NCBI GenBank assembly: GCA_030148025.1
Contig: JASBUG010000039.1
Location: forward strand, 1-64,000
Origin: Flavobacteriaceae bacterium
GTDB lineage: Bacteria; Bacteroidota; Bacteroidia; Flavobacteriales; Flavobacteriaceae
DNA: 64,000 bases
Direction: 5' to 3'
Part shown: positions 1 through 8,244 of the stretch, in pieces
Position numbering within the stretch: position 1 is the first letter of the stretch
Layout: the number at the start of each line of letters is the position of its first letter
Translations under genes and position numbers: made by a program
Notes under the pieces: generated by a model
The model's input: only the letters and a program-made list of their open reading frames with translations
Told to the model about the DNA's origin: nothing
The model's database searches: none

Positions 1-1157
1 TCGTAAGCGTCTTTGTTGTTCCAAAGTTCTATTTGAGCCAATGTTTGGTTTGTAAACGAGTTACTCATTACAAAACTCGGGTGTCCTGTTGCACAACCTA
101 AGTTTACTAGACGACCTTGAGCTAAAATGATAACATCTTTACCGTTTACGTTGTATTTGTCAACTTGTGGCTTAATTTCATCTTTAGTGTTACCATGGTT
201 TTTGTTTAACCAAGCCATGTCAATTTCATTGTCAAAATGTCCAATGTTACAAACTATGGTTTTGTCTTTCATAGCTTCAAAGTGCTCACCACGAACAATA
301 TCTTTATTTCCTGTAGTTGTAATTACAACATCTGCATTACCAATAACAGTTTCCAGTTTCTTCACTTCAAAACCGTCCATAGCAGCTTGTAGTGCACAAA
401 TAGGATCAATTTCAGTAACAGTTACAATACTTCCTGCACCTTTAAAAGAAGCAGCAGTACCTTTACCCACATCACCATAACCACAAACAACCACACGTTT
501 TCCAGCTAGCATAACGTCAGTTGCACGACGAATAGCATCTACAGCACTTTCACGACAACCATATTTATTATCAAATTTCGATTTAGTAACCGAATCGTTT
601 ACGTTAATTGCAGGCATTGGAAGTGTTCCATTTTTCATACGCTCATATAATCTGTGAACACCTGTTGTAGTTTCTTCAGATAAACCATTAATTCCAGCAG
701 CTAATTCTGGGTATTTGTCTAACACCATATTTGTTAAATCACCACCGTCATCAAGAATCATGTTTAATGGTTGCCTGTCTTCACCAAAAAATAATGTTTG
801 TTCGATACACCAGTCAAATTCTTCTTCAGTCATATCTTTCCAGGCGTAAACCGCAGTTCCAGCATCAGCAATAGCAGCAGCAGCTTGATCCTGAGTTGAG
901 AAAATATTACAAGAACTCCATGTTACTTCAGCACCTAAAGCTTGTAGGGTTTCTATTAAGACAGCAGTTTGTATGGTCATATGTAAACATCCGGCAATAC
1001 GTGCACCTTTAAGTGGTTGAGAGTCTTTATACTCTTCTCTCAAACTCATTAATCCAGGCATTTCAGCTTCGGCTAATTCAATCTCTTTTCTTCCCCAAGC
1101 CGCAAGCGACATATCCTTTACTTTGTAAGGTACATATGGAATTGTTTTTGTACTCAT
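1..1157 (-). CDS. ahcY: Adenosylhomocysteinase, C-terminus cut by window edge
   Basis: Cytosolic NAD-dependent enzyme that splits S-adenosylhomocysteine into adenosine and homocysteine, clearing the by-product of methylations. The reading frame starts with [19 protein letters not shown] and runs 385 codons to the left edge; the family is about 435 residues, so roughly 50 C-terminal residues lie outside. Seen directly: the substrate-domain segment [12 protein letters not shown], the lysine-containing [13 protein letters not shown] segment, and the NAD-binding loop [17 protein letters not shown]. The ATG at 1157 is the first in frame and lies about 110 nt downstream of a good -7 box (1275-1282), so the mRNA has a fairly long leader. 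Transcribed divergently from the phosphopantetheinyl transferase operon. Identification is secure. Confidence 0.97.
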   Translation of the reverse strand, partial: MSTKTIPYVPYKVKDMSLAAWGRKEIELAEAEMPGLMSLREEYKDSQPLKGARIAGCLHMTIQTAVLIETLQALGAEVTWSSCNIFSTQDQAAAAIADAGTAVYAWKDMTEEEFDWCIEQTLFFGEDRQPLNMILDDGGDLTNMVLDKYPELAAGINGLSEETTTGVHRLYERMKNGTLPMPAINVNDSVTKSKFDNKYGCRESAVDAIRRATDVMLAGKRVVVCGYGDVGKGTAASFKGAGSIVTVTEIDPICALQAAMDGFEVKKLETVIGNADVVITTTGNKDIVRGEHFEAMKDKTIVCNIGHFDNEIDMAWLNKNHGNTKDEIKPQVDKYNVNGKDVIILAQGRLVNLGCATGHPSFVMSNSFTNQTLAQIELWNNKDAY

Positions 1158-1274
1158 AAATAGTGTTTTTTAATATTCAACAATTTTGGGATTAGACGCT
1201 AAATAGCTTAATTTCGTTACCCAAAAATGATTAATTCGCCAAAGGCTTATTTATCGTAATTTTTTTTGTGACTG

Positions 1275-1282
1275 CAAAGATA
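1275..1282 (-). promoter_or_regulatory. -7 promoter box for ahcY
   Basis: On the minus strand the bases read TATCTTTG, a perfect match to the Bacteroidota -7 consensus TAnnTTTG. Transcription would start near 1268, leaving a leader of about 110 nt before the ahcY ATG. No convincing -33 TTG was seen at the usual distance. Confidence 0.55.
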
Positions 1283-1305
1283 ACCAATAACTTTCAGAAT
1301 ATTAA

Positions 1306-1932
1306 ATGCCACTATATAAATCGATAAGTCCAAACTCACAAACTACTGTTAAAATCTGGAAGATAACAGAGTCTTTTGAAGACTTATACCAGCCTCTTGA
1401 TCTTAAATCAAATAGTAAGGAACGCGTGATGGGAATGAAAAGTGAGTTACATCAACGTGGTTTTTTGAGCGTGAGACATCTGTTAAGAACGTTTGGATAT
1501 ACTGATCAGGATCTCTATTATGATACCTATGGTAAGCCACATTTAAAGGACGGTAAACATATTTCTATTACACATTCGTTTACATTTTCAGGCGTAATTA
1601 TAAGTGACCACGAAGTTGGGATTGATATAGAAATGCAGCGTGAAAAAATTGGTAGAATTGCACCAAAATTTGTGGATTATGAATTTCAGTATTTAAATAA
1701 AAAATCTAATTGTTTTGTTAGACGATTAACCGTTATTTGGGGGATTAAAGAATCGTTGTATAAACTATTTGCAACTCCTGGAATGCTATTTAGAGAACAT
1801 TTTTTGGTAATTCCTTTTATGATTGATGATACCGAAACAGTTGCATGGATAGATTATAAAAATAAGAAGTATAGATACAATGCCAGTTTTTTAGAGTTTG
1901 AAGGGTTTACTTGTGCTTATGTAATTGCTTAA
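1306..1932 (+). CDS. 4'-phosphopantetheinyl transferase superfamily protein
   Basis: Moves the phosphopantetheine arm of coenzyme A onto a serine of a carrier protein. Two Sfp/AcpS signatures are visible: VGIDIE near residue 105, whose acidic residues hold Mg2+, and WGIKESLYK near residue 145, matching W-x-x-K-E-x-x-x-K. The 208-residue length fits a Sfp-type monomer. It opens a six-gene operon; its TAA stop overlaps the ATG of the next gene by one base. Whether the partner is the fatty-acid carrier protein or a secondary-metabolite carrier cannot be told; no polyketide or peptide synthetase lies nearby, so a housekeeping role is the simpler inference. Confidence 0.88.
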   Translation: MPLYKSISPNSQTTVKIWKITESFEDLYQPLDLKSNSKERVMGMKSELHQRGFLSVRHLLRTFGYTDQDLYYDTYGKPHLKDGKHISITHSFTFSGVIISDHEVGIDIEMQREKIGRIAPKFVDYEFQYLNKKSNCFVRRLTVIWGIKESLYKLFATPGMLFREHFLVIPFMIDDTETVAWIDYKNKKYRYNASFLEFEGFTCAYVIA

Positions 1933-2654
1933 TGAAAAACATTTATCAAGACATATTACATGCAGTTGCAAATAAAAAAAGACTCTTAGCTGTCCTTCTG
2001 GATCCTGATAAGTTGTCGATTAACCAGATTCCTGAGATAGCTTCTAAAATAAACCGCTCTATTGTAACACATATTTTAGTTGGAGGAAGTATAATAGAAG
2101 AAAGTGTAATGGATCCTTTTGTTATAGAATTAAAAAAACAAACTGAGTTACCAATTGTAATATTCCCTGGAGATATTACACAAATTTCAAATCATGCTGA
2201 CGGTCTTTTGTTTTTGTCTTTGATCTCAGGGAGAAATCCAGAATTTTTAATCGAAAAACAAGTACAATCAGTTTCTAAATTAAGAGGAAGTAATCTTGAA
2301 GTTATACCAACTGGATATCTTTTAATAGAAAATGGAAAAGAAACGGCTGTGCAACGTGTTTCACAAACAAATCCAATGTCTAGGGGTAATACCTCTTTAA
2401 TTGTAGATACAGCAAAAGCGGGCGAGTTATTGGGAATGAAATTAATTTATCTGGAAGCTGGAAGTGGTGCTACGCATCCAATAAATAGAGAAATAATTTC
2501 AAAGGTAAAGGCTGATTTAAATATGCCATTGATTGTAGGTGGAGGTATAAGTAATAAAAAACAGCTTGATACAGCATATACTGCTGGTGCAGATATGGTG
2601 GTAATTGGAACTGCATTTGAGCAAAACGATGCTTTTTTTAATGAGTTAATATGA
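1932..2654 (+). CDS. Geranylgeranylglyceryl/heptaprenylglyceryl phosphate synthase
   Basis: TIM-barrel prenyltransferase that joins a long isoprenyl diphosphate to sn-glycerol-1-phosphate, the reaction that begins archaeal ether lipids and also occurs in some Bacteroidota. Visible: LLAVLLDPDKL at the N-terminus, the substrate-binding LEAGSGATHPI segment and the phosphate loop IVGGGISNKKQ. About 240 residues, usual for the family. I start it at the ATG at 1932, which overlaps the upstream stop; an in-frame extension upstream to 1911 lies inside the previous gene. Its stop overlaps pnuC as ATGA, implying translational coupling. What the lipid does in this bacterium cannot be deduced here. Confidence 0.9.
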   Translation: MKNIYQDILHAVANKKRLLAVLLDPDKLSINQIPEIASKINRSIVTHILVGGSIIEESVMDPFVIELKKQTELPIVIFPGDITQISNHADGLLFLSLISGRNPEFLIEKQVQSVSKLRGSNLEVIPTGYLLIENGKETAVQRVSQTNPMSRGNTSLIVDTAKAGELLGMKLIYLEAGSGATHPINREIISKVKADLNMPLIVGGGISNKKQLDTAYTAGADMVVIGTAFEQNDAFFNELI

Positions 2655-3328
2655 CAGATATTTTAGATTTTTTTATCGACCCTTATAAAACGTATTCTAC
2701 TACTCAAATAGTTTTAGAGTCAATTGCTGCATTATTAGGAATTGCTAGTGTTTGGTATGCTAGAAAAGAAAATATTTTAGTGTATCCAACAGGAATTGTA
2801 AGTACTGGACTGTACGCGTATTTATTGTTTGGCTGGCAGCTTTATGGTGACATGGTAATAAATGTTTATTATTTTACAATGAGTATTGTGGGATGGTATA
2901 TTTGGACAAGAAAGATAGATGCAACGCATTATACGCCTATAACCAAGATGAACCAAAGAGACATTAAATATGCAGTTGCTATTTTTGTGTTAGCAGTAGT
3001 TGGAATTTTAGTCATCTATAAATACAAACCATATATAAATAGTGGATTTAATTCTGAATTTTTAGATAAAGCATATGCATATATAGCTACCGACTATGTC
3101 GATGCTTTTACTACCGGAACAGCCTTTGTAGGAATGTGGTTAATGGCAAAAAAACGCTTACAGCATTGGCATTTCTGGATCATTACAAACGTAGTAGCAA
3201 TTCCATTATATTTTTGGTTTAAAAAACATGGAATTACTGGAATTCAGTATATTATATTTTTAATTTTTGCCATTTTAGGATTACGTGAATGGAAAACAAG
3301 CTTAAGCAACAACCAGCAAAATGTATAA
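2651..3328 (+). CDS. pnuC: PnuC-family vitamin transporter (nicotinamide riboside or thiamine)
   Basis: Inner-membrane facilitator of the PnuC family, which takes up nicotinamide riboside, or in relatives called PnuT, thiamine; trapping depends on phosphorylation inside the cell. The 225-residue protein has about seven hydrophobic segments and the family pattern N-x2-Y-x6-G-x3-W (NVYYFTMSIVGWYIW), plus a late TM with a tryptophan-rich WHFWIITN segment. It overlaps GGGP synthase by 4 nt and the following kinase by 40 nt. The NadR-like kinase argues for nicotinamide riboside; the TPP-riboswitch receptor 2.5 kb downstream argues for thiamine. Sequence reading alone does not settle it. Confidence 0.85.
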   Translation: MTDILDFFIDPYKTYSTTQIVLESIAALLGIASVWYARKENILVYPTGIVSTGLYAYLLFGWQLYGDMVINVYYFTMSIVGWYIWTRKIDATHYTPITKMNQRDIKYAVAIFVLAVVGILVIYKYKPYINSGFNSEFLDKAYAYIATDYVDAFTTGTAFVGMWLMAKKRLQHWHFWIITNVVAIPLYFWFKKHGITGIQYIIFLIFAILGLREWKTSLSNNQQNV

Positions 3329-3864
3329 AAGTAGTTCTGTTTGGACCAGAATCTACTGGTAAAACTACTTTGTCTAGACACCTGGCACGATATTATAATT
3401 CGGTTTGGGTTAGAGAATATGCCCGTGAATATTTGCAAGACGTTTGGAATAATGAACGTAGAACTTGTGAGCCTAAAGACTTATTGCCAATTGCTGAAGG
3501 ACAGATGAAACTAGAGAATGAGCTGGCACAAAAAACTAACACGGTGTTAATATGTGATACAGATTTGTTAGAAACCAAGGTGTATTCTGAAGCTTATTAT
3601 TCAGGAACTTGTGACCCTACTCTTGATAAATATGCCGTAGAAAATACTTACGATTTGTACTTTTTAACTTATATTGACGTTCCTTGGGAAGCTGATGACT
3701 TACGTGATAAGCCAAACGAACGTGAACGTATGTTTAAAGCTTTTGAAGATGCCTTAAAAAAATACAATCGCCCTTATATACTTTTAAAAGGAGATAAAAA
3801 GGAACGTTTAGAAGAGGCAGTAAAACATATTGATAAGCTAATTCAAGAAAAAGAAAAACATTGA
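3289..3864 (+). CDS. NadR-like P-loop kinase/ATPase
   Basis: P-loop protein of the AAA_28/NadR C-terminal type; family members phosphorylate nicotinamide riboside to NMN. The Walker A loop is GPESTGKTTL near residue 19, followed by the VREYAREYL segment and a Walker-B-like LICDTDLLETK. At 191 residues it is only the kinase part: the HTH and adenylyltransferase domains of NadR are absent. It starts inside the 3' end of pnuC (40-nt overlap) and its TGA overlaps the TTG start of the next gene. Kinase plus PnuC is the expected uptake-and-trap pair. A thiamine kinase role is an alternative because of the nearby TPP-controlled receptor. Confidence 0.82.
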   Translation: MENKLKQQPAKCIKVVLFGPESTGKTTLSRHLARYYNSVWVREYAREYLQDVWNNERRTCEPKDLLPIAEGQMKLENELAQKTNTVLICDTDLLETKVYSEAYYSGTCDPTLDKYAVENTYDLYFLTYIDVPWEADDLRDKPNERERMFKAFEDALKKYNRPYILLKGDKKERLEEAVKHIDKLIQEKEKH

Positions 3865-5411
3865 AATTTTCAGAAAAAGATATACAACAAATCACTGAAA
3901 GAGGATTAACAGTTGAAAAAGTAATTTCTCAAATCGAACTTTTTAAAAAAGGTATTCCTTTTATTACATTAAAAAGTACCGCTACAATTAACAATGGCAT
4001 TTTATCTTTAAGTAATGAAGAAAATAACAAGTTTATTTCCTTTTTTGATCATAAACGTGACGATGTATCTATTGTTAAATTTGTTCCTGCATCTGGTGCG
4101 GCAACCCGAATGTTTAAGCTATTATTTCAATTCCTGAAAGAATACAACCCTAAAAAAGAAACAATCAATGCTTATATAAATAAAAATAAAGCAAAGGAGT
4201 TATCGGTGTTTTTCGTTGGTTTAGAGAAATTGCCATTTTTTGAGGAAATTATTAAGAACATTCATAAAACAATACCAAACTTCAATGAGTTGCCTTATGA
4301 TGAACAGCGCTACGAATTCGTTAGAATCATGTTGAGTAAGGACCAACTTAATTACTCATATTACCCAAAAGGTTTATTACCTTTTCATAGATATAAAGAG
4401 CATGTGTCAACAGCCTTTGAAGAACATTTATTCGAAGCAGCATTATATGCTTCTTCCAAAGATAAAGCAGACCTTCATTTTACTATTTCTGAAAAACATA
4501 AGGATAAGTTTGATGAAGAATTTAGATTTATTGAAGAAGATGTTGAAGAGCGTACAAATACAAAATTTAATATATCCTTTTCTTATCAAAAACTAGCAAC
4601 CGATACGATAGCGGTAACACCCAATAATGAACCGTTTAGAGAGTCTAATGGAGATTTAGTGTTTAGACCATCTGGTCATGGTGCTCTAATAGAGAATTTA
4701 AATGAGATAGATGCCGATGTCGTTTTTATTAAAAATATCGACAACGTTGTTGTAAAGAAATACAAGGATGAAGTTGCAAAATATAAGAAAGTATTAGCAG
4801 GTGTGTTGCTTGAAGTGCAAGAGCAAGCTTTTTCATATTTAGAGGCACTTGAAAACGATATGACTGAAGATTTAATTTTTAAGATTGCTCAATTTTTGTC
4901 TAATAAACTAAACGTTACTATTAGTGAAGAGTTTGAAAAATACTCTGAAAAATATCAAATAGAATATTTAAGAAACAAACTTAATCGTCCAATAAGAGTT
5001 TGCGGAATGGTTAAAAATGAAGGGGAACCAGGAGGAGGACCATTTTGGGTAAAGGACGAAAGTGCAAATATATCGTTACAAATTGTTGAATCTGCACAAA
5101 TAGACAAGAAGAATAAGCAACAGAAAGATATTTTAAAAAATGCTACACACTTTAATCCTGTAGATCTGGTTTGTGGAATTAAGAATTACAAAGGCGATAC
5201 TTTCGATCTTAAAAAATATGTCGATCCTAAAACGGCATTTATTACCATGAAAACCAAAACAGGAAAAGATCTAAAGGCACTTGAACTTCCAGGTCTTTGG
5301 AATGGTAGTATGGCTTACTGGAATACTATTTTTGTAGAAGTTCCCTTAACAACATTTAACCCTGTGAAGACTGTAAATGATCTCCTTAAAGCTCCTCACC
5401 AAATATTGTAA
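3861..5411 (+). CDS. DUF4301 family protein
   Basis: A 516-residue soluble protein that I recognise as DUF4301, a Bacteroidota family without an assigned function. No signal peptide or membrane segment is seen. It has a glycine-rich VPASGAATRMFK near residue 75 and a glycine-rich NEGEPGGGPFWVKDES near residue 390, which look like phosphate- or nucleotide-binding loops, but this is inference. Translation begins at TTG (3861), overlapping the previous stop in ATTGA, and it ends two bases before the next gene, so it sits firmly in the PnuC/kinase operon. A role in nucleotide or vitamin metabolism is possible but unproven. Confidence 0.75.
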   Translation: MKFSEKDIQQITERGLTVEKVISQIELFKKGIPFITLKSTATINNGILSLSNEENNKFISFFDHKRDDVSIVKFVPASGAATRMFKLLFQFLKEYNPKKETINAYINKNKAKELSVFFVGLEKLPFFEEIIKNIHKTIPNFNELPYDEQRYEFVRIMLSKDQLNYSYYPKGLLPFHRYKEHVSTAFEEHLFEAALYASSKDKADLHFTISEKHKDKFDEEFRFIEEDVEERTNTKFNISFSYQKLATDTIAVTPNNEPFRESNGDLVFRPSGHGALIENLNEIDADVVFIKNIDNVVVKKYKDEVAKYKKVLAGVLLEVQEQAFSYLEALENDMTEDLIFKIAQFLSNKLNVTISEEFEKYSEKYQIEYLRNKLNRPIRVCGMVKNEGEPGGGPFWVKDESANISLQIVESAQIDKKNKQQKDILKNATHFNPVDLVCGIKNYKGDTFDLKKYVDPKTAFITMKTKTGKDLKALELPGLWNGSMAYWNTIFVEVPLTTFNPVKTVNDLLKAPHQIL

Positions 5412-5413
5412 TA

Positions 5414-5818
5414 GTGAACCTTGATCAATTAATACAAGAATTGAAATTTAAAGCTGTGAGAAGCTCTGGTGCAGGAGGGCAACATGTGAATAAAGTAGCT
5501 TCGAAAATAGAGTTACAATTTAATGTTGTCGAATCAGAACTCTTGGATAACGACCAAAAAGAACGTGTTTTAGAGAATTTAAAAACTAGACTTACAAAAA
5601 ATGGCGTCTTAATTCTACAATGTGATGAAAGCCGAAGTCAGCATAAGAATAAAGAATTAGTTATAAAACGATTCCTAAAAGTTATTGAGCAAGGGTTAAT
5701 AATTCCTAAAGAGCGCAAAGAAACAAAAGTGCCCAAAGCAGTTATTAGAAAGCGCCTTAAAGACAAAAAAATACAGTCTTTTAAAAAGACAAATAGAAAA
5801 AAACCAGATTTAGAATAA
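5414..5818 (+). CDS. arfB: Alternative ribosome-rescue factor ArfB
   Basis: Small release-factor homologue that releases peptides from stalled, stop-less ribosomes. The catalytic loop is present as SSGAGGQHVNKV near residue 17 (GGQ), and the 134-residue chain ends in a strongly basic tail rich in Lys and Arg, which in ArfB enters the empty mRNA channel. The length is right for ArfB and too short for RF1 or RF2. It starts at GTG (5414), two bases after the DUF4301 stop, and is the last gene of the six-gene operon. Its product is unrelated in function to the vitamin genes beside it, so the linkage may only reflect compact gene packing. Confidence 0.88.
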   Translation: MNLDQLIQELKFKAVRSSGAGGQHVNKVASKIELQFNVVESELLDNDQKERVLENLKTRLTKNGVLILQCDESRSQHKNKELVIKRFLKVIEQGLIIPKERKETKVPKAVIRKRLKDKKIQSFKKTNRKKPDLE

Positions 5819-5837
5819 AAATATAATTTTTCATGAC

Positions 5838-5845
5838 TATCTTTG
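5838..5845 (+). promoter_or_regulatory. -7 promoter box for the TPP riboswitch transcript
   Basis: TATCTTTG matches the Bacteroidota consensus TAnnTTTG perfectly. It lies 19 nt after the arfB stop and puts the transcript start near 5851, exactly where the riboswitch begins. The TonB receptor is therefore likely a transcription unit separate from the pnuC operon. Confidence 0.6.
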
Positions 5846-5850
5846 CGGCG

Positions 5851-5935
5851 TTCTCAAAAAGGGGTGCCTAATAGTGGCTGAGATCATACCCATTGAACCT
5901 AGAACAGGTAATGCTGTTTAGGGATCCGAGTGAAG
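5851..5935 (+). promoter_or_regulatory. TPP riboswitch (THI element)
   Basis: Conserved thi-box blocks occur in order: GGGGTGCC (5861-5868), GGCTGAGATCATACCC (5876-5891), GAACCTAGAACAGGTAATG (5895-5913) and TTTAGGG (5917-5923). ACAG and CTGT can close the small P5 stem, and CTC/GAG can close P1. It binds thiamine pyrophosphate and lies in the leader of the TonB-dependent receptor, so that receptor is predicted to be repressed when TPP is plentiful and to bring in thiamine or a precursor. The element is downstream of the pnuC operon and does not control it in cis. Confidence 0.93.
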
Positions 5936-5938
5936 TTG

Positions 5939-5959
5939 AAACATCCAGTGGATGTTTTT
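5939..5959 (+). terminator. Riboswitch expression-platform hairpin (possible terminator)
   Basis: AAACATCC (5939-5946) pairs perfectly with GGATGTTT (5950-5957) around a 3-nt loop and runs into a short T tract. This is the likely terminator arm of the TPP switch. A second hairpin (CTGGA 5981-5985 with TCCAG 5994-5998) follows. Its CTGGA can also pair with TCCAG at 5944-5948 inside the first hairpin, giving a plausible antiterminator. Few unpaired Ts follow the stem, so the mechanism is uncertain. Confidence 0.5.
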
Positions 5960-6063
5960 AACGAGGACTCAGATGGCGCGCTGGACGTTTTTATCCAGAA
6001 CATAATTATTAATTAACTTAAAGAATAATTACCTCTTTTTATTCGATTTTAAATGTAATCGTA

Positions 6064-8187
6064 ATGAAAAATTTATTTCTTTTTTTAACACTTTTAGTGT
6101 TATCAGTCAGTGCTACTGCACAAGAAAACCAAACACAACAAGACTCAACAAAAACTCAAAAACTCGATGAGGTTTTAGTAAAGGCAGTTAGAGTAAATGC
6201 CACGTCGCCAATTACGCATACCAACGTAAAGAAAGAAGAGATCGCAAAACGTAATTTAGGGCAAGACATTCCTATGTTATTAAACTATTTACCTTCGGTT
6301 GTATCTTCTTCAGATGCTGGTGCAGGAGTTGGATATACGTATTTACGTGTAAGAGGATCTGATGCGACACGTGTAAATGTAACTATTAACGGAATTCCTT
6401 ATAACGACAGTGAAAGTCAAGGGACATTCTGGGTGAATTTAGGAGACTTTGCTTCTTCTACACAAAGTTTACAATTACAACGTGGTGTAGGAACCTCTAC
6501 AAATGGTTCGGGAGCATTTGGTGCTAGCTTGAATATTTTAACCGATGCTATTTCTGAAAAAGCAGGAGGAGAAATATCAAACTCTTTTGGGTCGTACGGT
6601 ACAAGAAAGCATACCGTAAAGTTTACCACTGGAAAAATTAATGATCACTTTGAGTTTGCAGGTAGGTTATCTAAAATAGATTCTGACGGATATGTAGATA
6701 GAGCTTTTACCGATCTTAAATCATATTTTTTACAAGGAAGCTATTTTGATGATAATACTTTAATTAAAGCTATATCTTTTGGAGGAAAAGAACAGACCTA
6801 TCAAGCATGGGCTGGTCTTTCTGCCGATCAATTAAAAGAAGATCGTCGTCAAAATCCATATACTTACGAAAATGAAACTGATAATTTTTGGCAAGACCAT
6901 TACCAATTACACTGGAATGAAAGAATTGACGCTAACTGGTCAACAAACATCGGTTTAAATTATACACGAGGTAAAGGGTATTTTGAACAGTTTAAAGACG
7001 ATAGAGATGCAGCAGATTATAATAATTTAATTGTAGATGGAAGTGATGTGATAGTGCGTCGTTGGTTAGATAATCATTTTTATGTGGTTAACGGGAATGT
7101 AACTTTTAAAGACGGAAAACTAGAAGTCATATCTGGTGTTTCGTTCAACACCTTTACCAATGATCATTATGGTGAGGTTATTTGGGGAAGCGACTTAGCT
7201 CCAAATGTAGAGATTAGAGACCGCTACTATTTTAGTGCTTCAGACAAAACAGATTGGAGTGTGTTCTCTAAAGCAACTTATAGTATTTCTAATAAGTTAA
7301 AAGCATTTGTAGATGTTCAGGGGCGTTTTGTAAACTATAAAACTAAAGGTTTAACTTCTAATAGAGCACCAATAAATGTTGATGAAAACTTCAGTTTCTT
7401 TAATCCTAAATTCGGACTTACGTATAAGTTGAATAATGCAAATAGTTTATATGCATCTTATGCAAGAGCAAATAAAGAACCAAATAGAAACGATTATGAA
7501 AGTAATGGAGACGATGTAACACACGAGAGCTTGAATGATTTTGAACTTGGGTGGCGTTTTGTTGGTGATAAAATAAGAATAAATGCCAATGTTTACTATA
7601 TGGACTATAACAATCAACTGGTATTAACAGGAGCTATTGATAATGTAGGAGAGTACTTAAGAGAAAATGTAAAAGATAGTTACCGTTTAGGATTGGAAGT
7701 AGATGCTAACATTAACCTTACTGAAAAATTGATGTTTAATAGTAACATAGCTATTAGCGAAAATAAAATTAAAAATTTGGTTATAGATCGTGATGGAGGG
7801 CCAAAGAATTTTGGAAATACTACATTGGCATTTTCGCCAAGTTTTATCTCTGGAAATTCGTTAGTATTTATGCCAGCTAAAAATGTGCAATTATCCTTGT
7901 TAGGAAAGTATGTAAGTGATCAGTATTTAAGTAATACCGATACAAAAGCATCAAAAATTGATGGGTACTTTGTAAGCGATTTTAATGTGGTTTACGAAAT
8001 TGAAACTAACAAGATATTTAAATCAATTATCCTAAAAGGATTGGTAAACAACATATTCAATAAAGAATATGTTGATAGAGGATATACTTATTTAAATACC
8101 TGGAGTGGTCCAACAGCTATTGAAGAGCAAGGGTATTATCCGCAAGCAACTACTAATTTCTTATTAGGAGTAACCTTAAAATTCTAA
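6064..8187 (+). CDS. TonB-dependent receptor, predicted thiamine uptake
   Basis: Outer-membrane barrel that imports a ligand using energy passed on by TonB. A signal peptide (MKNLFLFLTLLVLSVSATAQ) is followed by a TonB-box-like TQKLDEVLVKA, a plug domain with the typical LRVRGSDATRVNVTINGIP segment, then a beta-barrel ending in LLGVTLKF with C-terminal phenylalanine, as required for barrel assembly. 707 residues is usual. There is no carboxypeptidase-like N-terminal extension and no SusD partner, so it is not a glycan SusCD pair. The TPP riboswitch in its leader points to thiamine or a related compound; the ligand is inferred from that control alone. Confidence 0.9.
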   Translation: MKNLFLFLTLLVLSVSATAQENQTQQDSTKTQKLDEVLVKAVRVNATSPITHTNVKKEEIAKRNLGQDIPMLLNYLPSVVSSSDAGAGVGYTYLRVRGSDATRVNVTINGIPYNDSESQGTFWVNLGDFASSTQSLQLQRGVGTSTNGSGAFGASLNILTDAISEKAGGEISNSFGSYGTRKHTVKFTTGKINDHFEFAGRLSKIDSDGYVDRAFTDLKSYFLQGSYFDDNTLIKAISFGGKEQTYQAWAGLSADQLKEDRRQNPYTYENETDNFWQDHYQLHWNERIDANWSTNIGLNYTRGKGYFEQFKDDRDAADYNNLIVDGSDVIVRRWLDNHFYVVNGNVTFKDGKLEVISGVSFNTFTNDHYGEVIWGSDLAPNVEIRDRYYFSASDKTDWSVFSKATYSISNKLKAFVDVQGRFVNYKTKGLTSNRAPINVDENFSFFNPKFGLTYKLNNANSLYASYARANKEPNRNDYESNGDDVTHESLNDFELGWRFVGDKIRINANVYYMDYNNQLVLTGAIDNVGEYLRENVKDSYRLGLEVDANINLTEKLMFNSNIAISENKIKNLVIDRDGGPKNFGNTTLAFSPSFISGNSLVFMPAKNVQLSLLGKYVSDQYLSNTDTKASKIDGYFVSDFNVVYEIETNKIFKSIILKGLVNNIFNKEYVDRGYTYLNTWSGPTAIEEQGYYPQATTNFLLGVTLKF

Positions 8188-8214
8188 ATAAATTTAGGGA
8201 TATTATTTTAGGAG

Positions 8215-8244
8215 AAAGGCCTTTACATTTATGTAAAGGCTTTT
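8215..8244 (+). terminator. Intrinsic terminator after the TonB receptor
   Basis: GCCTTTACA (8219-8227) pairs with TGTAAAGGC (8232-8240) around a TTTA loop and is followed by TTTT. It lies 30 nt after the receptor stop and touches the end of the convergent lipoprotein gene. Confidence 0.85.

Noticed and set aside
127-480. 117-residue open frame on the plus strand
   Set aside because: It lies entirely antisense to ahcY, whose protein sequence is unmistakable; the plus-strand product has no recognisable features.
1158-1305. SAH or SAM riboswitch in the ahcY leader
   Set aside because: None of the consensus blocks of the known classes could be matched by eye; kept only as a low-interest observation.
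1911-1931. Upstream start for GGGP synthase
   Set aside because: The extra residues overlap the end of the phosphopantetheinyl transferase gene and do not belong to the family; the ATG at 1932 fits the stop-start overlap.
2651-5818. TPP riboswitch controlling pnuC
   Set aside because: The riboswitch lies downstream of this operon and has its own -7 box; it can only act in cis on the TonB receptor.
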